Position numbers and translations under genes: made by a program. The notes beneath the pieces were generated by a model, which was not told the origin of the DNA, searched no databases, and worked only from the letters and a program-made list of their open reading frames with translations. From Saturnia japonica (taxonomy: Eukaryota; Arthropoda; Insecta; Lepidoptera; Saturniidae), in NCBI GenBank assembly GCA_033032175.1, contig CM065321.1, positions 6,098,501 to 6,162,500 on the forward strand: a stretch of 64,000 nt of DNA, in the 5' to 3' direction. Shown here in pieces: positions 21,301 to 31,752 of the stretch (positions are counted from its first letter, which is position 1; each line of letters opens with the position of its first letter).

Positions 21301-24300
21301 TCTCAACATTTATTCTGAAAGCTGATCTCTCTACTACACACATTCACTACTTTACGTATTAGTTTATCAGTGTGGCTTTTAATGCTAACCTTAGGTCTAG
21401 GTTATTCGTGAATAATTAAAAATATATTTCCTTTGTAAATAATTTCATAAAAATAAAACAATTATATAATATTGAGACATTTTATTATGTAAATAACCAT
21501 GTAAATATTTTTATTTATTCATATTTCAATATTAAAGTATTATTAAATATACATGTTTCACATCTCCCAGGTATCCCATGACATCCCTTATTTTATTTTT
21601 GTGATTTCTCTGCATTTACTCATTTTTTAAATTATCCTACATAAAAAAATCTAGAACTTCCTAGGTTTGCAAACATTTGAGGAACATTGTGATGATATGT
21701 TTAAATTTTATTTTTTATCATAGTAGGGTGTCACCCCCAAGGTGTTATTGCCCGGAGTGTGACACCAACCTTTTAGCTACACCACTGCCACTCTTCCACT
21801 CTATCAGTTGTTATATCAGTATTCACACCTTTTATACACATATCCCTCTATAAATTTTAAAGAGTAGCTTCTAATATTTTGACATTTATTTTCTCTCGTT
21901 ATATGTATAACTTTCAAGCCTCCTCATGATATGTTCATATCACGCTAACCTATTAATCTTCAACTTCCCTGTCACTGATGCTATTTTTTGGTGTTGAGTT
22001 TTTGAATAAATTATAATATGATAATGGATAAAAAGTTTAAGAACTTACGTGAGGCGAAACGTGTGGTACAAAGCGTTTCCTTGCACTCCTTACACGCCTA
22101 ACACCGTCATTAATTTGTGTCACTCTCTGAGCATCACACTCGGAATCAAAATGTATTGGCGTAGCTCCACAGTGACTATCAAATGGTAGATTTTGTACTG
22201 AAGCGGCGGTGAAGAAAGCATTGAGTTCTGTTATGGCTTGCGCTAAAGTGCTATTCGAAGAATGACTGAAAATATAAAGGATTATTTAAAGATAGTAAAC
22301 CCATCAACGCGTTGCTGTGCCTTTTTGGAGTCCATTGGGAACATTCATCCGACCGCTACCAAACTTAGGTACCGACTTACTACTTAGTTACCAAACTGGG
22401 CTAATATGAAGATTGTCTGAAAATTTCATCGACATCGCTCCAGCCGTTTTGAAGTCCATAGGGAATATATTATACATACAAACATGGATTTTTATATATA
22501 AGAAAAAGAAGATACGTTTCTTTATTTTTTATACTTACATGAATATCTTTAGCATATACCTACTTGTTAGCAGCAAGACACATTTATAGTAATTTAGAAC
22601 TTTTAAGACTTCTAACTAACAGCAAGCTACGTCAGCATTTCTTATCCAACCGAGTGGTAGATGACTGGAATGAGATGCCACAGCATATTATAATTGCTCT
22701 TTTAAAAATCAACTAGATAAACACTTGGCTAATTAAATAGTGCACTCAACAATACAACATAGAATACGCGCATCAGCCTAAGGCTGTTAATGTTTATCTA
22801 ATAATAATAATTAGCGATCGCCCAATGATCGAAATTCGACCTGCGACTTTTTAATCATAGACTATTTTCTGTTTGACATTTGCAGTATAAACCTAAACAA
22901 TGAATATTATATAACTTGCTGTCACTTTTCATCGAGTGATAATGTCAATATTTTGGGGGGTTTAAGATCAATGGCCGTGGTCGGGTTAGGATTCGCAGTA
23001 TTAATTTATTAAATTTAATATATTAGTAACAGGTATTATAGAATAATTTTAGCTTTCTGCACTCCTGTTCCATATAAACTTTAACTATAAATCTCACAGA
23101 CTACCGTACACGCAATACACTTAAAAAGGTACCGAAAACTTTTGTCTCACGTATTAATATAATAATGATGATATCATGTAAATTAGATAAGTGGTTTTCG
23201 CGTGAAAAGAATTTAAACGGACAGACAAACAGAGAGACGTTGTGTTTTATAATATGTATGTATGTATCAGTGGTTCTCGAGTTATAAGTCCAATAACAAA
23301 GAAACATTCAGACCAAAAGATGTTAGTGAATGTAAGGATATTATTATACAAACAATATCTATTAATATAGGTTGCGAGTTCTACTTTTAATAATCTTTTT
23401 TTTAATATTTATAACGCAAATTATGCGAATTTACTTACTCTCAGCAGAATAGCTACTAATAAGTAGGTACTCGTAGCGTCGGAATTCTTATGACCGAATC
23501 TTCTTACGATGTCCTATGTATTCATCTTCTTAATATAGCGGTGATGGTTCGATAGAGGCGAATTTGGCCAACATGTCGAACCGAACGACTTGGGTTCGAA
23601 TTCCGCAAAGGGCCAAAGCTTTCGGTAAAGGAAAACATCGTGATGAAACTATAGCATGTTACTAGTGTATTTTCTAATATCTGCCTGGCTCCTGGCTAGC
23701 TACCACCCTCAACATAAAAATCTGTCGCTAAACAGCTATAGACTAAGCTTGTTACCATCTTAGGCCACATCATCTCTTACCATCATGAGAGATTGAGGTC
23801 TCACACTAAGCCAATAGAGTAAAAAAATCTTTTTATAGTTTATATAGCGCAAAAGATTTTTTAAAGACCTAAAGATATTAATAAAAATATTGTATTGTCT
23901 TTTTAATCATTACAAACAAAGGTTTTCTACAACGAATTATAATTCAATGATAAGCGATAGCTTTATAGAGGAAAAGTTAATTAAGACCGTGTAGACCCTT
24001 TGGTTCTATACGATTTGTAATAATTAACCGTATTTTAGATAATTATTATATTTTATATGCTTTCGTTTTCTTGAAGAATACAGACAAAATAATTAAATAA
24101 AAGATAATATAGGTATTAATATACTTTAGGTAAGTTATTAAGTACACTACGTAAATTAGCTAAGAAATATTTGTAAAGAAAGTCTTCCAATTATTCAACC
24201 AAAGTTAAGTTTAAAATTTATTTAAAAACATTGAGATTTAATTATGAATTATATGTAATAACCAGTCATTGAATTAATAATTATAAATGTTTCCAATTTA

Positions 24301-27291
24301 ACTTACCTGACAATAACTGATTTAATATTAAATTCAATATTTTATCTTAAAGTAGACAGACGAGCCTTGATTAATAAGATTAATAAATAAAGCCTCACTC
24401 ATCAAAGTTTAGATAAAAACTTATCAAATTTTTAGAATAAAGCGAAACCTTAAGAAATAAACATTATATTCATTTTAAAGTTTAAGAGTCTATAATCACT
24501 TTGTAATCATTTAAAATTGCCTTTTAAACAAATTGATTAAAATCGGTTCTTTGGATAATACTTTGAGAGAAAGTTATTATTAAATTATTTTAAAAAGTAT
24601 TTGTTTTTCTTTTTACATACATACATTAATCACGCCTATTTCCCAACGGGATAGGCAGAGACCACGTTTTTATTTTTCACTGTAGTTTTTTGCATGCTGG
24701 TACCCAATTAAAGAACTTTAGCAATTTGTACACTTTCGGCAAGTACCCTAAATATATATAGGATCAGTCTTCAATTTCTCCTATACATATATACATATTT
24801 GTCGGAGTAATGTTAACGAGACATTTATAAAAGTAAGACGTCATCATGGATGACGTCACCTCTTTTATTAATCGATTGGGTCGATTAAGACCAATCGTAT
24901 AAGAAAAATAAAAGCAAATATCTTACACTGTAGGTACAGGCATTATAATTATAACTATAACGGAATATCGGTAAATATGTTAACACTCCGATAATCCGAG
25001 TGAAAATTTCCTAGTCCTAGCCGTCTATTGCCTTTTAAAGCGTCACTGTCAATAGAGTAGCTAATAGATAGTTAAGTTAAATAGTACGAACACTAGGTCC
25101 TTAGTAGCGCTTTAATAATCACACATAAATACATACATAAATCATGCCTATTTTCCAACGGGGTAGGCATATACCACGTCCTTCCACCTGCTACGATCCT
25201 GGCATACATCTTTTGCTTCTTCAACATTCATTAATCTTTTCATGCATTCTCGCCGGTTTAGAGTACAATAATCACACTGACATATAATTATGGGTCAATC
25301 AACTATTTTACCCACACTTTACTCTCCCCGACATTTTATTACAAATATGTTCTAATTGCTAACAGTCATACACAAAAGTAATATGACAATCGTATCTTAA
25401 ATTATTATGCACAACAGGAAACATGATTATTTCGTTCTCAAAAATCTTTTGTTTCTATGAAATATCTTGGTAACTCAGGATATGAAATATCCGTTTCATA
25501 CAAAATATTCCTATTCGAAAACCATATTGTGTGAGCTTTCTTATAAATTAACTTTTACTTGTCACATACGATTAATCGTTATTATAGAAAAAGATGGTCA
25601 TACATATTTGATCTGGTTTTCGTCACTTTTGTTTTACTAGTTCACCATACAGTTCTTGATAGGCTATAAAATATTCTCAATAATACTTTAGAATTCGTAA
25701 AAAAAAAATCAACAAACTACCTTTCATAAGAATTCTCCACCGAAGTTTGTGAAATTTTGTACACGGGAAGTATATTGTATATAATTTCATAATTAATACG
25801 CTATAAGAACTTTGTAAAATATGGAACGAAGAAATTACTGCATAATAAACGCATGCGGAGCCACGGGAACTGCTAGTATATATATAAACTCACTGTACTG
25901 CAAAATCATAATGTAAAATAGGTAAAATAATTGATCAATGATTTAAATTATTACAGTTTAAAATTAAAATCAACTTACGTGCATATATGGGCGCCAAGCA
26001 TCCAATACTGAAGCTTTACACTTTTACCTAACAATTTCATAACATCTCTCATCACATAAACCGGTTTTGGTCCAACAAATAAATGAAATTTTAGTCCGAT
26101 GCTCGTTATACTCCTTACTACGATTTGGTTTTCAGTACCAAACGTTATTTCTGTGGGTGACACTGCATCGATTAGGATTCCATGAAATGAACCGTTAGAT
26201 TTTGCAAATATCAACGGAACCGAGCTTATTCCACCATTGTGGTTGTATATAACTTTCACAGTATTTTCTTTTAAAGGTAACTCGCCGAAGCCGTACATTG
26301 ATTCATTGGTCAGTTTGAAAGCCATCTCCCATATATTTTCTGAAGCAATCATAGGTCCTCTGACAGTATTAAAAATCATTCCTTGGGTCGAATTGACAAT
26401 TACATTTAATTCCGGAGAAGCAATTGTGTATGTATATTTTTTTTGGTTCAATTTTTTGCCTTTCAGGGATTTTTGTGCAGCATTATAAAACGTTAAAGTT
26501 AAATGGCTGTAAGTTACTTCGTCGATTGAAAGTCTCAATCTTCTGATACTGTTTTGGAAAGAGAAAGGTACGGTAGAAACCCTCGGTGTCAAAGCAACAT
26601 CTTCGCTCCATTCTCTATCAATTACATATGAGAAACGCGAAGGGAATCTGTGAAAGCAAGTGTTGCTGTTAAAGTCGTAGCAGCACTGAGCATGACATTG
26701 GTCGGACGAGACATTTCCAATGCCGCAAAGGAGTCTTGCTGTACGAGGCACAAGGCAGGAACCCACAGAGTATCCATCAGAGGGTGGCAAATCAAAGCTA
26801 TTGAAGAACAGGAACTGATATATTAATACTGGTGTCACTATAGCCAGAAGTATTACAGCAATGATGATCTTAAGAGGACTGTTCAACAATATATGATCAT
26901 ACCAATTGATTTCTGAAATAAATTATGATTGATTAACATTGTGCTTATGTATTAAGAGCTTAATTATTTAAATTTGTATTATTAAACTTGATTAAGAATT
27001 AGGGGAGCATCATGGCATAAAATATCTTTGACAAATAATAGATAGAGATTCATCTCTTAAAGGTATAAGTAAAATTTCTCTAAAAATCAATTTGACTTTG
27101 CAGTTTAGAATGTAATTATATCAACATATTATTAAAAGCTAATAAATAATATTATAAACAACTAATTCAATAAGTCGAATTGATTTATATTGAAACCAGA
27201 AAAACGATAACTTACGTCGTGATTTATCGAATTCGAACTGTGAATCTCTGTCTTGCATCTCACTAATAGGTTTAGTGGCGTGAGGTATCAT
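17927..27291 (-). CDS. GH31 family glycosidase-like type II membrane protein, probable pseudoenzyme (six exons, complete)
   Basis: Exons 27216-27291, 25979-26912, 22049-22265, 20409-20738, 19279-20043 and 17927-18322 splice in frame (phases 1, 2, 0, 0, 0) to 905 codons plus TAG. Layout: a short cytoplasmic tail; a membrane anchor at about 41-62 (IIIAVILLAIVTPVLIYQFL); a P-type trefoil at 77-113 with six Cys (78, 88, 98, 102, 103, 111); the GH31 N-terminal beta domain; a barrel; and C-terminal beta domains. This is the architecture of maltase/sucrase-isomaltase and acid alpha-glucosidase, single-unit size. Fold landmarks persist: YGFGELPLK, QYWMLG, LPYFYTVLQDGP, RPMFYQFPS, WMPPGTWYEF, RGGSIIAI. 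The catalytic parts do not. The nucleophile motif WIDMNE reads VILENTW (Glu495 in the Asp place); the block before the acid/base Asp is shortened and lacks the RS.FAG..RYAGHW wording; GADICGF is STPICGD. I infer a non-hydrolytic extracellular role, unknown. Confidence 0.88.
18359..18600 (+). repeat. Dispersed repeat (copy also at 3080-3330), in GH31 intron 5
   Basis: Shares CATAACTTCTTTGTTTATGA and neighbouring blocks with 3080-3330. It lies between exons 6 and 5 of the GH31-like gene. Confidence 0.55.
18955..19195 (+). repeat. Helitron-like repeat, short copy
   Basis: Interior wording (ATAAACTCTGAAACTTCTGA, ACCGATCACGATC) is followed by the 3' end AACGCGTGCAGAGCCGCGGG with CACATCGCTAGTAA. 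It lies in intron 5 of the GH31-like gene. Confidence 0.5.
19279..20043 (-). CDS. GH31-like gene exon 5 (rest of barrel)
   Basis: 255 codons, phase 0, from NFETVFINTPQW to RGGSIIAIQK, ending at a GTAACG donor. It carries the clearest GH31 wording: the MDTHNKYG segment, CVKWYMAAVYMPMIKIH, SLLPYFYTVL and RPMFYQFPSAEELHDLSTQF. The frame runs on past the donor for eleven codons to a stop, which is intron sequence. Confidence 0.87.
20409..20738 (-). CDS. GH31-like gene exon 4 (altered nucleophile region)
   Basis: 110 codons, phase 0 on both sides; CTGCAG acceptor and GTTTGA donor (weaker than the others). It contains LDGVILENTWPLDE, which aligns with LDGIWIDMNEPSNF of active GH31 enzymes and shows the loss of the nucleophilic Asp. 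The first half is enriched in Asn/Glu/Thr and unlike typical GH31 sequence. Confidence 0.8.
21021..21189 (+). repeat. LINE 3' end, degenerate
   Basis: Codes a C-terminal scrap MGFLKRRVDRFTMGLSAMRM followed by a stop, the usual end of a Jockey/CR1-like ORF2. The 3' wording GTTGCAAGTGTGCATAGGC and a final GTGGTATAAAATA follow. Copies: 32655-32828 and part of 12530-12840. The 131-codon antisense frame across it is not a gene. Located in GH31 intron 3. Confidence 0.55.
22049..22265 (-). CDS. GH31-like gene exon 3 (start of barrel)
   Basis: 217 bp, not visible as a long ORF. TTTTCAG acceptor, then 1 base completing Thr337 and 72 codons. It aligns with the GH31 stretch that follows the LGFxLCR motif, but where relatives have PLDVQWNDIDYMD it reads LPFDSHCGATPIHFDSE. 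It ends FVPHVSPH at a GTAAGT donor, the place of the usual VLILDPGIS. Confidence 0.8.
22290..22500 (+). repeat. Dispersed repeat in GH31 intron 2
   Basis: Contains AAAATTTCATCGACATCGCTCCAGCCGTTTTGAAG-type wording (listed in part only), common near the 3' ends of lepidopteran RTE-like repeats, and ends in ATTATACATACAAACATGG. The assignment is from memory. Confidence 0.35.
22607..22770 (+). repeat. LINE ORF2 C-terminal remnant
   Basis: Plus-strand translation gives SKLRQHFLSNRVVDDWNEMP followed by QHIIIALLK, the wording of the C-terminus of CR1/Jockey-type LINE proteins (FFSNRVVNxWNxLP). Short and broken. Confidence 0.6.
22810..23145. repeat. Dispersed repeat (shorter copy at 47318-47582)
   Basis: Shares with 47318-47582 the blocks CTGCGACTTTTTxATCATAGACTATTTT, GTTTGACATTTG, TTTTGGGGGGT, TAGGATTCGCA, TTTTAGCTTTCTGCACT and a final ACGCAATACxCTTAAAAxGGTACCGAAA. 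The other copy lacks about 75 bp in the middle. No coding potential. Confidence 0.65.
23540..23825 (+). repeat. tRNA-derived SINE
   Basis: The head GATGGTTCGATAGAGG and the segment GGGTTCGAATTCCG resemble A and B boxes of an RNA polymerase III promoter. Then comes a SINE body and a tail ending near CTTACCATCATGAGAGATTG with AAGCCAATAGAGTAAAAAAA. Related copies: 49640-49925, 35930-36215, tails at 46600-46765 and 9835-9905. This is a SINE, not a tRNA gene. Confidence 0.6.
24837..24857. promoter_or_regulatory. 21-bp palindrome containing a CRE-type site
   Basis: GACGTCATC-ATG-GATGACGTC is a perfect nine-base inverted repeat with a three-base centre, and TGACGTCA (the full cAMP-response-element consensus) is complete at 24851-24858. 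It lies in intron 2 of the GH31-like gene. A regulatory role is possible but not shown. Confidence 0.3.
25125..25265 (-). repeat. LINE 3' end, reverse copy of the family at 45061-45275
   Basis: The plus strand has CCAACGGGGTAGGCAT, TGCTACGATCCTGGCATACAT, a TTCAACATTCATTAATCTTT block and GGTTTAGAGTAC, each the complement of wording in 45061-45275. A shorter piece of the same end is at 24618-24665. In GH31 intron 2. Confidence 0.6.
25560..25875 (+). repeat. Helitron-like repeat, 3' portion
   Basis: Carries CTTGATAGGCTATAA, GTGAAATTTTGTACACGGGA and the end AACGCATGCGGAGCCACGGG, CTGCTAGTA. In intron 2 of the GH31-like gene, about 100 bp from exon 2. Confidence 0.55.
25979..26912 (-). CDS. GH31-like gene exon 2 (membrane anchor, trefoil, N-terminal domain)
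   Basis: TTTCAG acceptor, phase 1 in; GTAAGT donor, phase 2 out after LGAHIC. It carries the anchor, the trefoil and the N-terminal beta-sandwich with NPVYGFGE-like wording (YGFGELPLKENTV) and KPVYVMRDVMKLLGK. Several N-x-S/T sites suit a secreted ectodomain. Confidence 0.88.
27216..27291 (-). CDS. GH31-like gene exon 1 (cytoplasmic tail)
   Basis: ATG at 27291 begins MIPHATKPISEMQDRDSQFE; ends in phase 1 at a GTAAGT donor. The codon CAA (Gln26) is completed by exon 2. This start is preferred over a TTG-initiated frame in exon 2 because splicing is exact and it supplies a normal tail before the membrane anchor. Four GATAA motifs lie just upstream (27298-27325). Confidence 0.75.
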
Positions 27292-27297
27292 ATTCAG

Positions 27298-27325
27298 TTA
27301 TCGTTTATCGCCCTTATCAATTATC
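27298..27325 (-). promoter_or_regulatory. Cluster of four GATAA motifs just upstream of the GH31-like start codon
   Basis: Within 28 bp the plus strand has TTATC four times (27298, 27305, 27314, 27321), that is GATAA on the coding strand, ending 7 bp before the ATG at 27291. GATA factors drive insect midgut genes, and many GH31 membrane enzymes are gut proteins, so a promoter role is plausible. The cluster might instead lie in the 5' untranslated region. No TATA box is evident. Confidence 0.4.
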
Positions 27326-27329
27326 TAGA

Positions 27330-29999
27330 ATATAAGTAAAAATAAAGTCAATAGAAAGAAACGTTGAAAGTTGTACGAAATTAAAAAGACGTTAATCCAC
27401 ACGGGGCTTCATGAACTTTGACAAATGAAATTTGAAATTAAAAATTAAAATTCTTATATTTATTACTGGTGCGTATTTTATATAAGCAAAGTACGTTTTA
27501 GGTTTCTTTTGACTTCACAATGTTATAATAAAAAGTGTAGTCTACTTTCGTTTTTTGTTTATTACTTTGAACGCGCTGCCCTCTGGAATACAGGTAAGGT
27601 TTAATAAATTTTTTATAGCCTATTTATTAAGGAAGATCCTACGACCCTAAACAGTGTTGCAGTAACCATGCACGAGAAGCGATGTGGCAAACTGTAGGCC
27701 AATAAGGGAAGTGAGAGCAATGCTAGGCAACACGAATGCTTTGGAGGCGGTGCGGTGAAAGGTTGTTCGAATAAATTGAACACAGCTAGTGTAACCTAAA
27801 TTTCCAATTCATGGAGAATTTATCAATACATTGGTGTCGTGCTTTGATTGAAAATTAATTACTTTGAAAATGGATTCGCGCGTAAATTAATTATTGTGAG
27901 TCACGCCTAAAATTAATAATGCGATGAAAGCATGTTATCTACAGATAACTTGGAAATAACAATAATGGTGTAGCGTGATTGGTGTATGAAGGTAAAATTA
28001 ATTTGTCATATTATAATTATGAATTTGTGTCACTACTATTTTGATTTACTATTAATATAACATAAAAAAATTATATATGATTATGAATGAGTTTTTAATG
28101 TAGCTATTTTTCATATCGAATGAAATATAATTAGGCCCATGAAATTATGAATAGAAAATATAAAGCTGGAGCATCTGAAGGTGATGAAATAAGGAGTTTG
28201 AGGCAGGAGATAAAAAAGGATTAAAAATAAAAATCATTTGCATGACCTGTTGAAATTTTGTACAGTCAGAAAAATAAACCCCATACTATGTAGTCTGTGT
28301 AGTTTCTTCTTAACTTAAAACGGGGTTTAACTTCTTCTTTTTATCTATAGGCAACTTTGTTTATCCACATTTGTGCTAACATTACGTAAATATAATAAAT
28401 TTATGTAATTATTCTTTAAATCTTCAAACATAGCTCTAACAAGATGATGGCTCTCGTGTTAAAACTGTCCAGGGAGTGTTAATGGCAACTATAAATATAT
28501 ACTCCTAGTTATTATTTATAATCCCCTTCACTTGTGTACAAAAACCAAACTACATCACGTAAAAAGCCGCCAATTTTACATTAATACAAAGCCAAATAAC
28601 AAAAGTTTATGAATTAATAAAAAAAACGGAACACAACAGATCAAGATTTCGCCAAAAATTCAACATTTTTATTTATTGCATGTGAAACTTTACAAATAAT
28701 AGAAAATTTAATTTCAGTCCTATTATACAATGATATCGAAATATCAATAATATCCAATACTGACACCAAAACTTCGCAAAGTGTATTACTGTCAATGTTA
28801 ATACGTATAAGAATTATAAGCCTATAATATTATGCTATTTTTAGATCAATGCTTGCTGTACAAACAAATGCCGAAATACCCTACACATAACAGGGTGTCA
28901 CTGTGTATTCTCGACTTTTACTACTGTTTTATTGGTCTTCATCATAGATCTCAAATCTGTGTTATAAATATTGTATGTATTTTATTTGCTATTCTTTTTT
29001 TTATTTAAATTTTTGTTTATGAAATCTTTATGAAAGTTTTATTATGTAGTGATGTGATGTGATGTAGTGGTGTGAAAATGCTGCAAAGCTCTTTTTGAAA
29101 ATTTATTTGTATTTACTTATAAAAAGTGGGTGCTGAAGTGTTACTGTCGTGTTAATCCGAAGTGCTTCTTTTTTGGTTTGGTTGTTTGTACATAGTTATA
29201 GACTACAGTGAACACTTTCTAAAATAAAAAAAATGCTTCATAACATTGGAATGCATGAAAAAATATTTACATATATGATCACAAGTAATTCGTATGATAT
29301 ATTTTCATAACATCGATTGATGAGACAAGTACGATTGCGAGACAGATCGATAAATAATTTCCAATTTCATAAAGTGATATCGACCTTCGAAACAGAACCA
29401 TGACAACACGATATCTGTTTATATACTTACATTTCTTGTTACTAACTTGTTATTAACACTTGTTATTAACGGACCGATAAACAAATGTTAAACAATACCC
29501 TTTATTTCAAAATACATTCAGCGATGTGAGGTATCCAGAACTATAAACAATAGCCATATAAATTCCCTGTACAAAATAGCTCAAAATAAACACAAAATAT
29601 TAACAGCCACTGATTTCACTTACAATGGAACCTTAATATGTATTTAACATCTAAAATTATTTTTAAAGTAATTATAACAATTTATCGCAATATAATATTT
29701 CAATTGAAATAACAACACAATAATGTTACTTCGAAAAATAAATTAGAAACTTATCAACATCAGGTATCGATTGACAGCATGATAATTTATCAAAGATAAC
29801 ATAATAGTAATCAGTTTATTTTTTTTTAATTCTCATATTATCTACTCAAATTAAATATTTTTTCAGCTATAGTAGCTGAAATTAGCTGAATTTTAATTTT
29901 AATATAGATTAAAATATAGTACAGGTATATATCTTTTACTTTTAATAGTTCCCACAGTTAATCCAGTCAACATAAATAAATTGATAAAGGTTTGCTGTT
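27330..29999. other. Intergenic AT-rich DNA
   Basis: No exon or complete element was recognised. A GC-richer patch at 27640-27770 resembles a decayed repeat; the CGCGCTGCCCTCTGGAATAC wording at 27572 recurs loosely at 44083 (CGCGCTAATCTCTGGAATA). Simple repeats such as GTGATGTGATGTAGTGGTG occur near 29045-29075. Confidence 0.4.
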
Positions 30000-30142
30000 A
30001 TGCGCTCATCACGGAAAAACTACTGGATATATTTTGATCATATTTTTTGTTTTACTCCTTAGATATTTGGTCCTTATATAAAAAAATATCACGATATCTT
30101 CATAAACAATAATTCAAGCGGAGCCGCGGGCACAGCTGGTAA
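30000..30142 (+). repeat. Helitron-like repeat, short 3' fragment
   Basis: Reads GCTCATCACGGAAAAACTAC, a TTTGGTCCTTATATAAAAA block and the end AAGCGGAGCCGCGGGCACAG with CTGGTAA. The block TTGGTCCTTAT is the complement of wording in 1168-1395, so these two are one subfamily in opposite orientation. Confidence 0.5.
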
Positions 30143-30584
30143 ATATTATAATAAAAATGTATATTTCTCTTATTCACGGATACCTCAAATCGGATATAAT
30201 ATGTAATATTATATTTGTGATTATTTGAAATTTATAATAATAGGACCCAATTTCATTGTTTAATTATTTTATGTTTACAATCAAAACGTTAGATGTAATG
30301 ATTTAAATATAATTTCTGCATAAAACGGAAATAACAGCGTGACTAGGAAGACGCTGCTTTGACAGGACTTCCGTTGTATTTGGTTTTTAGTTTGTGAGCT
30401 TGATGGCAGAACTGTATAATCATAAAATACTATCCGTTGTATAATTGATTAATATTTCGTTGGATATAATATTGTGCAGCATCATATATTATATTAAATA
30501 TAAAATGACTTCTGGTATAAATCTGTGTATCCTGTTTGAATTATATTGTGGCGGAATTTGTTTCGGCACGCCATTTGTGAATAG

Positions 30585-30651
30585 AGTTATGTATTACGTA
30601 GTGAAACACAAGCGGTGGTTTAATAAGTAATTTATTTCTGAATACCCAACA
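30585..30651 (-). repeat. Downstream 67-bp LTR of the miniature gypsy element
   Basis: Identical to 31753-31819, preceded on the minus strand by the polypurine tract AAGGAGG and followed by the CTATT target duplication. Confidence 0.8.
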
Positions 30652-30679
30652 CCTCCTTACATAATTACCGTAGTTATAA

Positions 30680-31738
30680 TTAAAGTTTCCTATGTCGGAA
30701 TGAACGTAACCTATGCTTATAATCAACATGACAATCTTCAGCCTCACCAGCGTTGGGAGGCTGGTCCTCAACATCACCATTTACAGTAGGCTCGTTGCCA
30801 TTTTGGTTTACAAATGTGTGGATTATGTAGTTTTTATCAAAATAATCTTTCAATTCGTGTGATGTGAATGGAGGACCATTATCAGTCACAATTTGTCGCG
30901 GTAACCCGAAACGTGCAAAAAGTTCTCTGAATTTACTTATAACATTTTTTGCAATGGTACTATGTAAGTAGAAGACTTCTATCCACTTACTATGTGCATC
31001 TACTATAATAAAATAATGTTTACCCTGGTACTCTGCAAAATCGGCATGCAAGCGTTGCCAGGGTCGCGAGGGAAATTCAAAGGGCGTGAGGGGCGCGTGC
31101 GGGGCCGCGTCGCGCTGTTGTCGACATGCCACACACCCTTTACATAAATTTTCTATATCACTGTCTAAACCCGGCCAATAAACATAGTTACGAGCAGTAT
31201 TTTTCATTTTTACTACACCCAAATGACCCTCGTGCAACTCGCGCAAAATATATTCCCGAAACTTAGGAGGAATAACAACGCGGTAATTGTATACAATGCA
31301 ACCGTGATCAATGAGTAAGTCCTGTTTACGATATAAATATGGTTTTTCTTGATCTATTACAGTATCATCCGGCCAACCGAATAATATATTTTTATATATT
31401 ATCCGTAATACCGGATCCTTATTAGTAGCTTCCGCTATATTCCTGTGATTTATCGGAAATTCATTCTCCAAATATAATAAATAAAATACTGAATCGGTGT
31501 TACTTGAACGAGAATCACGGTTTAACGGTAAACGTGACAAACAATATGCAGGTGCATTGCGCACCGAGCTCACCCACTCGACGGAGAAATCGTAAGCCGC
31601 TAGGCGCGCCGCGTAACGTTGTAAACGACTCGCGGCAGTTTGCGGTATACCTGCCTTGTCACCGAAAATATACGAAAGGCCGCAATAGCCTAATATATAT
31701 ATATATAGCCGAATATATATAAATATATTTATTTCCAA
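30680..31738 (-). pseudogene. Ty3/gypsy pol remnant (RNase H end plus integrase), internally deleted
   Basis: Open for 352 codons but only a fragment of pol. After a short AT-rich leader, the RNase H/connection wording SYIFGDKAGIPQTAASRLQR appears. Next is the integrase zinc-binding region (HEGHLG with CKGCVACRQQ), then the catalytic core with Asp in RLHADFAEYQ and Asp in IVTDNGPPF. The frame then passes, about ten residues after HELKDYFD, to a polar tail typical of the pol C-terminus, and the catalytic Glu is missing. Both joins look like in-frame internal deletions. The protein cannot be a working integrase. Confidence 0.8.
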
Positions 31739-31752
31739 TTATCCTCGTCGCC

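Noticed and set aside
20948..21343. 131-codon minus-strand frame
   Set aside because: Runs antisense across a LINE 3' end (21021-21189) and has no family resemblance.
23540..23620. tRNA gene
   Set aside because: A- and B-box-like words are present but no cloverleaf can be drawn, and the body and tail recur elsewhere: it is a SINE head. The same holds for 49860-49925.
25975..26889. GH31-like gene starting inside exon 2 (MLNSPLK...)
   Set aside because: The apparent start is TTG; an upstream exon with an ATG splices in phase and supplies the cytoplasmic tail.
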